A stretch of DNA of 64,000 bases from an uncultured bacterium (GTDB lineage Bacteria; Bacillota; Clostridia; Oscillospirales; Acutalibacteraceae): positions 54,049 to 118,048 of the forward strand of contig CASDTH010000026.1 in the NCBI GenBank assembly GCA_949283655.1. The letters are read 5' to 3'. Positions within the stretch are counted from its first letter, which is position 1. Every line of letters begins with the position of its first letter. The translations under genes were made by a program, and so were the position numbers. Under the pieces are notes generated by a model. It was not told the DNA's origin and searched no databases. It saw only the letters and a list, made by a program, of their open reading frames with translations. Below are positions 53,475 through 61,159 of the stretch, one piece after another.

Positions 53475-55079
53475 ATGGCGGCAACCATGCTCGTGACCGG
53501 CGCAGTGGCGTATGATAACACAGCCGATCGAACCGGCTCCATCACCATTCATAAGTATGAGCAGGCAGATAACGCGCAGGAGGAGTGGCCTCAGGGCAAG
53601 CCCGGCGACGGCACAGAGATCGAGAACACTGACAGCCTTGGCATACCGCTGGCAAACGTTGAGTTCTCCATCTGGAACGTAACTGGTCAGTACACCGGCG
53701 GCGAAGATGCGACCACGATTGACACCACCGATCTTGGCGACGCGACGGCTGTAAAGGCCACTGACGCAGACGGCGTTGCCACGTTTGATGAGTTGGCTGT
53801 TGGCGTGTATCTGGTAGCGGAGACGGTTTCCGACCCGCACACGACCCGCGTTACCCCCAACTTCTTTGTGAGCATCCCGATGACGAACCTTGAGGGCGAC
53901 GGCTGGATTTATGACGTGCACGTCTACCCGAAGAACGCCCTTGTGCGCGGCGACGTCACGCTGAATAAAATTGATGAAGCGGGCAACCCACTGGCAGGCG
54001 CTGTGTTCACCCTTTATGAGAAGGTGAACAATGACTACATTGCAACAGAGACTACAGCTACTTCTGATGAAGAGGGTAAGGTATACATCTCCAATCTGCC
54101 GGTTGGCGAGTATATGCTCAAGGAAACCAGCGCTCCGGCGGGCTACACGCTCAGCACCGTAACATACCCGTTTGAAATTACCGCAGGGAATTGGCATGCC
54201 ACATTTGGGACAAAGGCCATCAACTATCTTGCGTTGACAAGCGATGACCTCACGAAGGAATACACTGGCTACAAGGGCGCGCTGGATATCAACTGGAAGG
54301 TGACTGCAAGCATCCCCGGCGATATCGAGCTGTACCAAACCTTTACGCTTACGGATAACGTGCCCGAGGGCCTTGCTGCGGCCAAAGACATCGTAGTGAA
54401 GGTTGGCGAGACGGCTCTCACGGCAGGCAAGGATTACACCCTCACTCAGGTTGAAGGCAGCAATGACTTCACCATTGATTTCACTAACAAAGCAGCCCTG
54501 AAGGATCATGAGAGCGTTGTGATCACCTTCACAACCGCGATCACCAATGAGGCTGAAGTTGGCCAGGTAACCAACAGCGTTACTTTGACCTATCAGAGCG
54601 AGACCGGTGAGGAAGGCACGCTGACAGCCGAGGATAAAGCGAACATCTACGGCATCACGGTTGACAAGGTCAACCTGAAGGGCGAGAAGCTCAGCGGCGC
54701 GAAGTTTGACCTCTATTATGGTGAGACCGAGCCTAACACCGAAAGCGACACCCCCGTGTATCAGGACTATACCACTAATAACAACGGCGCTCTCACCTTC
54801 CAGGGCTTGAACCCCGGCACCTACTGGCTGGTCGAAACCGAGGCTCCCACTGGCTATAAAGTAATGTCGAAGGCCCTTAAGATCGTCATCGACGAGAAAG
54901 ATCCTGATATAGAGCAGGGTTATGCCGAGGAGGTCACCATCCTCAACACGGCGAATGTTTCCCTCCCGATCACCGGCGGCATGGGCACGCTGATCTTCAC
55001 CATCAGCGGTATCGCGCTGATGGGCGCTGCGGCGCTGCTGTACATCCGCTCCCGCAAAAAGAGCGCGGCGGAAGCATAA
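53475..55079 (+). CDS. Sortase-anchored pilin subunit (SpaA-type), start disrupted
   Basis: A surface pilin of about 530 residues. It contains Ig-like isopeptide domains with E-box segments (VGVYLVAET, GEYMLKETSAPAGYTL, GTYWLVETEAPTGYKV), the pilin motif VYPKN after the first domain, an LPITG sorting signal, a membrane helix (LIFTISGIALMGAAALLYI) and an RSRKK tail. Two class C sortases follow downstream, as in pilus islands. The first in-frame ATG (53475) falls inside the signal peptide. The full signal peptide (KKLSWKKVGCLLLALLMAAT and onward) is open from 53427 but is preceded by an in-frame TAA and no start codon. A one-base change in an A run would join it to ATG 53411 or 53438. Confidence 0.9.
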   Translation: MAATMLVTGAVAYDNTADRTGSITIHKYEQADNAQEEWPQGKPGDGTEIENTDSLGIPLANVEFSIWNVTGQYTGGEDATTIDTTDLGDATAVKATDADGVATFDELAVGVYLVAETVSDPHTTRVTPNFFVSIPMTNLEGDGWIYDVHVYPKNALVRGDVTLNKIDEAGNPLAGAVFTLYEKVNNDYIATETTATSDEEGKVYISNLPVGEYMLKETSAPAGYTLSTVTYPFEITAGNWHATFGTKAINYLALTSDDLTKEYTGYKGALDINWKVTASIPGDIELYQTFTLTDNVPEGLAAAKDIVVKVGETALTAGKDYTLTQVEGSNDFTIDFTNKAALKDHESVVITFTTAITNEAEVGQVTNSVTLTYQSETGEEGTLTAEDKANIYGITVDKVNLKGEKLSGAKFDLYYGETEPNTESDTPVYQDYTTNNNGALTFQGLNPGTYWLVETEAPTGYKVMSKALKIVIDEKDPDIEQGYAEEVTILNTANVSLPITGGMGTLIFTISGIALMGAAALLYIRSRKKSAAEA

Positions 55080-55125
55080 GCCCCAGATAATCAGTTAACA
55101 CGCGCCGTAGGAAAGGGCGCAAAGC

Positions 55126-55158
55126 GATCAACGCCACGTGCCATTACGTGGCGTTGAT
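55126..55158 (+). terminator. Hairpin after the pilin gene
   Basis: Stem GATCAACGCCACGT and near-complement with a six-base loop, then TTGTTATC; a weak T run. It lies 46 bases past the pilin stop. Confidence 0.5.
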
Positions 55159-56263
55159 TGTTATCGGATGGGTTTTTCAAGAGGGCGCATTTGCATCCGG
55201 CCGGGTCAAGACCCGACCAGTGTGAATTTGATCTGTAAGCGGTTCAGAGCCGCAAGCGGAGCGATAGGCCCAGGCGGCAGCTGCTGTCATTCACTGCGTG
55301 CACGTGAGGGGACTTTTTGGCCCGAAGGGCAAAAAGCGAACCTTCCCGCCTGTTTAAAGCCGCGTGAGCGGCTGAGTTCGGGAAGCGTTCGCCGAACGCG
55401 CCGTGGTGTGGCAAGTTTAAAAACCGCCGCCGCAGTGCCGTTTTTCAACGTCCTTTTGCATCCTTTTCCGACGAGGGAAAGGATGGGCCCCCGCGGCCTG
55501 AGCGGAAACATAGAAGGCATTGCTCCATCAATAAAACACCTCGGAACGGTCTTGACCGTTCCCTACAGGGCGAAGCGGCCATGAGGTTATCTTTATTTTT
55601 GAATGACTGCCCGGTTTCGCTGTACGCGACTATCTTCTCTTACTTCTGTAAGAGAAGATAGGAAGAGAAGCAGCCGAGGGGTTTTACCCCTCGACCCCGC
55701 GAGCGGCCAGCGGCAGCACTGGTATGCTTTTGAATCCCTTTGATGTGTTCGGCGAGGCGCACAAAAACTCACCGCCTCACGGCGGCTCAAACAGTTTGTG
55801 CGCTCGCTTGCCTGCAAGCAGGCAAGTCCCCTCACGAGCCCGCCGGGAATGTGCAGAGCCTGCCGCCGCTGGCCTGCAGGTAGAGGGTTCCTCAAAGCGA
55901 GACTGAAGGCCCCGTCAGGTTTCTCCCGGAGCCCGCAAGTCGTTCAGGGCCTCAAACGGAACGATAGGCCCAGGCGGCAGCTGCTGTCACCCCTCACGAG
56001 CCCGCCGCAAGTTTGCGGAGCCTGCCGCCGCTGGCCTGCCGGCAGAGGGTTCCTCAAAGCGAGACTGAAGGCCAAGTCAGATATCAGATGTCAGACATTA
56101 GCCATTAGACATCAGACTTCAGATGTGGTTTCCTTCAGGCTTCTGCCTCAGTGGCAGTTTGCTGAAAACGCTAGCCGTTAAAATGCTTTCTGCCGCCGCC
56201 TCTGAGGCAACCGCTTCTGGCTTTCACGTCTGACGTCTAACGTCTGATATCTGGCATCTGTTT
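55159..56263 (+). repeat. Intergenic repeat region E (largest member of the hairpin family)
   Basis: About 1.1 kb without genes. It has module 2 (55295-55505, with TGAGCGGCTGAGTTCGGGAA and GCGTTCGCCGAACGC), then GGAACGGTC-tt-GACCGTTCC (55543-55562), then module 1 (55575-55992, with TATCTTCTCTTAC/GTAAGAGAAGATA at 55631-55660, CGAGGGG/CCCCTCG at 55675-55693 and CTTGCCTG/CAGGCAAG), then a partial second copy to about 56070. Two arrays of CAGA(T/C)AT-like iterations in opposite orientation (56078-56125 and 56222-56260) end it. Confidence 0.85.
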
Positions 56264-56292
56264 GTGTCGCCCTCCGGGGCGTGGATTGAAAT
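56264..56292 (+). CRISPR. Single orphan repeat resembling type I-C CRISPR repeats
   Basis: One unit with a short CGCCC-tccg-GGGCG stem followed by the conserved TGGATTGAAAT tail of type I-C repeats. No second unit follows within 200 bases and no cas gene is in the window, so this is a lone remnant and not an array. The stretch 56293-56478 to the sortase gene shows nothing else. Confidence 0.5.
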
Positions 56293-56478
56293 TTTGTTGT
56301 TATCATAGTCGCAGCCGCACGCTGCGGGAGCCGCCTGCCGGATTCCGTCGGGCGGCCCCCTGCCGCCGCGCTGTGCGGATTTTATCGCTCTCTGCCCGGA
56401 GGGGCGCGGTGTTAGCTTTCCCCTCCGGCATACCGGCCATACAGGGCCGTTTGAACAAATCACAAAGGGCGGGATCAC

Positions 56479-57312
56479 ATGAAAAAAGGGAAAAACATCG
56501 CTCTCCTGCTGATCTTTCTGGCAGGCCTCGGGCTCATCCTCTACCCTGTTGTCAGCAGTTGGGTGGAGGATCGGCAGCACAGCCAGGCCATTGAGGAATA
56601 CCGCCGCCAGGTGCAGGAGGACGCCGGCCAGCTTGAGCAGAAAAAAGAGGAGGCGCAGAGCTATAACAGCGCGCTGCAAAAGGAGGCCGCCGGAATCCAG
56701 CAGCCCGGCGCGGGGTATTACAGCCTGCTCTCCTATCAGGATGTGATGGGCTACCTCGAAATCCCGGAGATCGATGTGAACCTCCCCATTTACCACGGCA
56801 CCAGCGACCTCACGCTGGAGATGGGGGTGGGCCATCTGGAAAGCTCCTCCCTCCCCGTGGGCGGCGAGGGCACGCACGCGGTGCTCATGGGCCACAGAGG
56901 ATTGCCCTCTGCTACCCTGTTCAACAAGCTCCCCAAGCTCAAGGAGGGCTCCCGCTTCTATATTCATATTTTGGATGAAACGCTCGCCTATGAGGTGGAT
57001 CAGATCAAGGTCATAGAGCCGGATGACCTGAGCGATTTGCAGATTGTCCCCGGCCAGGATTATGTCACACTGATGACCTGCACGCCTTATATGATTAACT
57101 CGCACCGGCTCCTTGTGCGCGGGCACCGCATTGAAACGCCCGCAGAGACGGTAGAGGACGCAAACGACTCCCCCGCAGCGGCCCAGCCGCACGAGCAGCA
57201 GCCAGAGCAGGCTGCCTGGCCCTGGGCGCTGGCCGCAGCAGCTGTGCTGTGCCTGATTGTGCTGCTCATTGTGCTGCTTCTCAGAAAACGCAGAAAGGGG
57301 CGGCGTACATGA
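56479..57312 (+). CDS. Class C sortase (pilin polymerase), first copy
   Basis: A 277-residue membrane transpeptidase. An N-terminal helix (IALLLIFLAGLGLILYPVVS) is followed by a coiled-coil linker, the sortase barrel (VMGYLEIPEIDVNLPIYHGT), catalytic His in LMGHRGLPSATLF, Cys in LMTCTPYMINSHRLLVRG with the Arg after it, and a second C-terminal helix (ALAAAAVLCLIVLLIVLLLR), the two-helix layout of class C. It should polymerise the pilin upstream. It overlaps the next sortase gene by four bases (ATGA). Confidence 0.93.
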   Translation: MKKGKNIALLLIFLAGLGLILYPVVSSWVEDRQHSQAIEEYRRQVQEDAGQLEQKKEEAQSYNSALQKEAAGIQQPGAGYYSLLSYQDVMGYLEIPEIDVNLPIYHGTSDLTLEMGVGHLESSSLPVGGEGTHAVLMGHRGLPSATLFNKLPKLKEGSRFYIHILDETLAYEVDQIKVIEPDDLSDLQIVPGQDYVTLMTCTPYMINSHRLLVRGHRIETPAETVEDANDSPAAAQPHEQQPEQAAWPWALAAAAVLCLIVLLIVLLLRKRRKGRRT

Positions 57313-58019
57313 CGGCAACGCGTAGAAAACGGCTGCGCCGCGCCGCGCTGCTACTTTTTTGCCTTGGGCTTGCGATCGCCTGCTACCCGGCCCTCAGCAA
57401 CTGGGCGCGCAATGCGATGCAGGCGGCCGACAGCAGGCGCTACGCCGTGGAGCAATCGCGGGAGGGCTCCTCCGGCCAGAGTGAGCTGAATGCGCTCTAC
57501 CGGCAAATGCAGGCCTATAACAAGCGGCTGTGCGAGGAGGGGCAAAAGCTGACGGACCCCTTCTCCTACGAAGAACCGAGCTTCGACCTGACGCAATTCG
57601 GCCTGAAGGATAACATTGTGGGCTACCTCTCCATCCCTAAGCTGGGGCTGCAGCTGCCCGTCTACCTAGGGGCAAGCCGCGAAAACCTGCGCAAGGGGGC
57701 CGTGCATCTCTCGCAAACCTCTCTGCCCATTGGGGGCGACAGCACCAATGCCGTGATCGCCGCGCACCGGGGGCTCGCCTCGCAGGAGATGTTTCTCCAC
57801 ATCGACCGATTAGAGATTGGCGACGAGGTGCATTTTGCGAATTTTCGCGAGGAGCTGCATTATCGCGTGGCAGAAATTGAGATCATTGCGCCGGATGACA
57901 TCCAGAAAGTGCTCATCCAGCCGGGGCGCGATCTGCTCACGCTTGTCACCTGCCACCCCTACCCGACCACGCGGCAACGGTATGTGGTGTATTGTGAGCG
58001 AGCTGAAAACGAAGCCTGA
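57309..58019 (+). CDS. Class C-like sortase, second copy
   Basis: A 236-residue sortase. One N-terminal helix (AALLLFCLGLAIACYPALSN), barrel start NIVGYLSIPKLGLQLPVYLG, His in IAAHRGLASQEMF, Cys in LVTCHPYPTTRQRYVVYCER. It lacks the C-terminal helix seen in the first copy. The ATG overlaps the previous stop. It may attach the base subunit or a second pilin that is not in this window. Confidence 0.92.
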   Translation: MTATRRKRLRRAALLLFCLGLAIACYPALSNWARNAMQAADSRRYAVEQSREGSSGQSELNALYRQMQAYNKRLCEEGQKLTDPFSYEEPSFDLTQFGLKDNIVGYLSIPKLGLQLPVYLGASRENLRKGAVHLSQTSLPIGGDSTNAVIAAHRGLASQEMFLHIDRLEIGDEVHFANFREELHYRVAEIEIIAPDDIQKVLIQPGRDLLTLVTCHPYPTTRQRYVVYCERAENEA

Positions 58020-58039
58020 TACGCCGTATATCAGCCGAA

Positions 58040-58086
58040 AGGCCTGCACCCATATGCAACAGGGTGCAGGCCTCTGAATTTTTTTA
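58040..58086 (+). terminator. Terminator of the sortase operon
   Basis: 12-bp stem AGGCCTGCACCC/GGGTGCAGGCCT followed by CTGAATTTTTTT. Confidence 0.88.
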
Positions 58087-58091
58087 ATAAA

Positions 58092-59180
58092 CTATAAATG
58101 CTGTTCAGCCAACGCCTTACGCACGTTGCGCGCATAGTACGAGGCGTCCTCCTCCCAGAATCCATAAGATGGATCCTGCCTGCGGTCCGGCAGGTCGTAG
58201 TGCGCTTTCAGGTAGGCGCCAAGGTAGGCCGAAGCAACCTGCGCGCCAAACAGGTTCAGATGATCGCCGCCATCCTTGGAATGCTTCGTCCAATCAAACG
58301 CTAGGCGCCCTTCCTGCGCTTCCACATTCAAATCCAGAAACGGCAGGCCGTTTTGCCGGGCATATTCCGATACGGCCTGATGCTTTTCATAGCTCCAGGA
58401 GCTGGCGGAAGGCATCTCCAGCAGCATGAGCGCAACGCCCCGCTCCCGGCACAGTTCTTTGATCCTACGCAGGTAAAACAACGCCTCCCGGCTCAGCGGC
58501 GCCTCCCGCCCGGCGGGGCGCATATAATCAAAGCCGCCATCATACGGAACCGTGCGGGTATGGATCAAATACCCCTTCCCAACATAGTGGTAAAACTTCC
58601 GATGTAAATCCGTAAAATCTTCTCTGCTCAGTTCCTTCCAGCGGGCATGATATTTGACGCCAGCAAACAGATACCCAACGCCCGTGCCAATCGCACTGTT
58701 GAGGAAAGAGTCGGAATACCCGTAAACCTGGCCCGGGAAGGCCTTGACCTTATCCCAGAACATCTTCCAGTGGTTTTTATGCATATTGGGGTCACGATAG
58801 AGCCCATCCACCTCCAGCACCAGTACACGGGGGGATTGGCGCGAGAGCGCTTCCTTTACGCGCCGCCATGCCAGAAAGGGCGTCTGCCGGGGTTGCCCAC
58901 TGGCAAAGCTTGCAATGCCATAGCGGTGATACATCTCCATGGGGGAAACCCCGTTATTTAAATCGCTGTTTCCCACCAGAATCACATCCAGCGTATGATC
59001 CGGCTCACCCAGATAGCCAGAGACGACGGTGCCCAAAGTAGCATCCTCCGCCTTATCGCTGCGAGGCACCAGCACCATGGAGCATAATTGGAGCGCCATC
59101 AAAAAGAGCAGGGCAAAGCACACACATTTCACTGCCCTGCGCAGCAGTTTCTTTTTGTCAAGCGATTTTAGCCTTGGCAT
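58092..59180 (-). CDS. DltD-like SGNH acyl-transfer protein
   Basis: A 362-residue membrane-anchored protein. One N-terminal helix (CVCFALLFLMALQLCSMVLV) tethers an extracytoplasmic SGNH-type domain: block I is ILVGNSDLNNG (Ser in NSD), and the Asp-His pair is in GGDHLNLFG near the C-terminus. WDKVKAFPGQVYGYSDSFLN and YDGGFDYMRP follow DltD-like spacing. Being last in a unit with dltA, dltC and dltB-like genes, it should pass D-alanine to teichoic acid. Sequence similarity to classic DltD is modest. ATG 59180 follows GAGAGGTG. Confidence 0.8.
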   Translation of the reverse strand: MPRLKSLDKKKLLRRAVKCVCFALLFLMALQLCSMVLVPRSDKAEDATLGTVVSGYLGEPDHTLDVILVGNSDLNNGVSPMEMYHRYGIASFASGQPRQTPFLAWRRVKEALSRQSPRVLVLEVDGLYRDPNMHKNHWKMFWDKVKAFPGQVYGYSDSFLNSAIGTGVGYLFAGVKYHARWKELSREDFTDLHRKFYHYVGKGYLIHTRTVPYDGGFDYMRPAGREAPLSREALFYLRRIKELCRERGVALMLLEMPSASSWSYEKHQAVSEYARQNGLPFLDLNVEAQEGRLAFDWTKHSKDGGDHLNLFGAQVASAYLGAYLKAHYDLPDRRQDPSYGFWEEDASYYARNVRKALAEQHL

Positions 59181-59210
59181 CCTATCCACCTCTCAATGGT
59201 ATATTCTCAC

Positions 59211-60785
59211 TTAAAATTGCCCATATAGAAAAGTGCCCACCTGATAACCATCCCCATAAACGCCAAAGAGGATAATCGCAAACAGAGCGGCAAAATAGAC
59301 ACTCCAGCGCACAGGCAGAGAGCGCTGCGCCACCAGAACGCGCACGCTAACGCCTCGCTCCTGCAAAATGCTGACAGCCAGCATCAGCAACACACCAGCG
59401 CTCAGCACCACCCAATCTGCCGCTCCAAAATCCGGCATGACCAGGCTCCCTCCTAAAAACGGCCCATGAAACATTGCCGCAAGCGCTGCTCCGGCCGCCC
59501 CTAAACTGGGCGCACGGAAAATCAGCATACCGATATAGACGAAAACGCAGGTGCGCAGCACCTGAAAGCAGTGCCATGGCGCTCCCTCCCGATGGATGCG
59601 CAGCACATGGAGCGCTTTCACACAGAGGGGCTCGCACAGCGTGCCGGCCGCCATGATGGCATAGTAGTACAGGCCGTAAACAATATATTTCCAACCGGCC
59701 CCATGCCAGAGACCGTTGCCGAACCAGACAAAAAACAGTGCGCACAGCGCAGGCAGCTGGCGGCCAACATGGCCCTTGAAGCGCTTCTTCGCCGCTTTTC
59801 CAAGCGCTAAAACCGGTTTAGAGAGGGAAACCGGATAAAAGACATAATCCCGCAGCCAAGCGCCAAGCGTGATATGCCAGCGGCGCCAGAATTCCTGCAC
59901 AGAGGCCGAAAAAAACGGCCGGCGGAAATTCTGTGCAAGCTGAATGCCAAACAGGCGCGCAACGCCGCTGACAATATCCATCACGCCGGAAAAATCTGCA
60001 TAAATCTGAACCGTATAGAGCAGCACGGCCAGCATCACGGGGAAGCCTGTATAGGCGGCGCCCTCATGGAACACGGCATCCACAAAAATACCTGCCCGAT
60101 CCGCCACCACCATCTTTTTAAAAAGGCCCCAGAGAATCATCTCCATACCGCGCACAAGGTTCTCTACATTGGCATAGTGCGGCTCATAGAGCTGGCGCGC
60201 CAGTTGGCCATAGCGGCCAATCGGCCCCTCGACCATCTGTGGAAAAAAAGCGAGGAACAGCGCGAGCCTTCCAAAATGGCGATCTGGCGCCTCTTTCCCG
60301 CGATACACATCCACCACGTAACCAACTGCCTGCAGCGTGTAATAGGAGATGCCCATCGGCATCAGCAAATTCAGGTGCGGCACCGGCGAAAGATCGGAAA
60401 ACAGTCCAAAAGCACTGTTTACCGTTTCTCCAAAGAAATTAAAATATTTAAAAAACAGCAGCAGGCCAAAGTTAACTAGCACGGCAAGAAGCACGACTCG
60501 CTTTTTTCTACGCACTGCCCTCTGGCGGAGTATCTTTTTCTCCTCCTGGGCCGCTGTTTTTTTCGCCAGCGCAAACTGCGCGTTAATTCTCCCAAGTGCC
60601 AGCCCGCAGAGATAAACGCACACCGTCGTGGCCAGCAGGCTGAGAATCAACAGCTTGCTCGATAAAAAATAAAACACATAGCTCGCCGTGAGCAAAACGC
60701 ACCACCGCATGCGGCCGGGCACGAGGAAATAAAGCAGGCTTGTGACGATCATGAAAATCAGGAAGGGAAAAGCGGTGTAGCTCAT
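59211..60785 (-). CDS. dltB: MBOAT-family O-acyltransferase, DltB-like
   Basis: A 524-residue protein with about eleven helices. The MBOAT core has LLMPMGISYYTLQAVGYVVD, FFPQMVEGPIGRY, EFWRRWHITLGAWLRDYVFY and the active His in FGNGLWHGAGWKYIVYG. In dlt systems it moves D-alanine from the carrier protein across the membrane. It is 30 bases upstream of the SGNH gene and about 120 after dltC. The family also serves alginate and cell-wall acetylation, so the dlt assignment rests on the neighbours. Confidence 0.9.
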   Translation of the reverse strand: MSYTAFPFLIFMIVTSLLYFLVPGRMRWCVLLTASYVFYFLSSKLLILSLLATTVCVYLCGLALGRINAQFALAKKTAAQEEKKILRQRAVRRKKRVVLLAVLVNFGLLLFFKYFNFFGETVNSAFGLFSDLSPVPHLNLLMPMGISYYTLQAVGYVVDVYRGKEAPDRHFGRLALFLAFFPQMVEGPIGRYGQLARQLYEPHYANVENLVRGMEMILWGLFKKMVVADRAGIFVDAVFHEGAAYTGFPVMLAVLLYTVQIYADFSGVMDIVSGVARLFGIQLAQNFRRPFFSASVQEFWRRWHITLGAWLRDYVFYPVSLSKPVLALGKAAKKRFKGHVGRQLPALCALFFVWFGNGLWHGAGWKYIVYGLYYYAIMAAGTLCEPLCVKALHVLRIHREGAPWHCFQVLRTCVFVYIGMLIFRAPSLGAAGAALAAMFHGPFLGGSLVMPDFGAADWVVLSAGVLLMLAVSILQERGVSVRVLVAQRSLPVRWSVYFAALFAIILFGVYGDGYQVGTFLYGQF

Positions 60786-60841
60786 AGGCGTCCAGCCCCC
60801 AATCGAAATAGAATCGGTGCAAAGGCACAGCGACGACGGGC

Positions 60842-60882
60842 AAAAAGAGCCTCTTCCCCTGCCGGGCAGGTAAAGAGGCCCA
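60842..60882 (-). terminator. Attenuator-like hairpin between dltC and dltB
   Basis: Minus-strand stem GGGCCTCTT/AAGAGGCTC with inner CCTGCC/GGCAGG, then TTTTTG, inside the operon. It may lower expression of dltB and the SGNH gene relative to dltA and dltC. Confidence 0.6.
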
Positions 60883-60908
60883 TTCTAGCGCAGCACGCAG
60901 CCGCCGGT

Positions 60909-61136
60909 TTATTCGCCTTGCAGCCGCTCAATCAGCGCCATCATCGCCTCAACGGAATTGAAATTTTCCGGTTTCAGATCGACAACTGTGATCTCCACAT
61001 CGAAGGCATCATCGATTTCCGATACCAGAGATACAATATCCAGCGAATCCAGCAGCCCGTCGTCAAACAGGCGCTTTTGCCCTGCAAAATCAACATCCGG
61101 TTTTAGCTCCCGTAAAATTTCCATCAATTGTTCCAT
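60909..61136 (-). CDS. dltC: D-alanyl carrier protein DltC
   Basis: A 75-residue acyl-carrier-type protein. The phosphopantetheine Ser is in FDDGLLDSLDIVSLVSEID; the rest is the usual acidic four-helix bundle. The ATG at 61136 follows AGGAG; a longer open frame upstream lacks a site. It begins 23 bases after dltA. Confidence 0.9.
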   Translation of the reverse strand: MEQLMEILRELKPDVDFAGQKRLFDDGLLDSLDIVSLVSEIDDAFDVEITVVDLKPENFNSVEAMMALIERLQGE

Positions 61137-61159
61137 CGTATATCTACTCCTTTTCTGTT

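Noticed and set aside
53436..54509. Minus-strand 357-codon open frame opposite the pilin gene
   Set aside because: The plus strand has pilin motifs and a sorting signal; this frame is a shadow.
56264..56478. A real CRISPR array
   Set aside because: Only one repeat unit is present; no regular spacing follows.
56224..57318. Minus-strand 364-codon open frame over the sortase gene
   Set aside because: It covers repeat DNA, the CRISPR-like unit (typical bogus SIHAPEGD translation) and the sortase; not a real gene.
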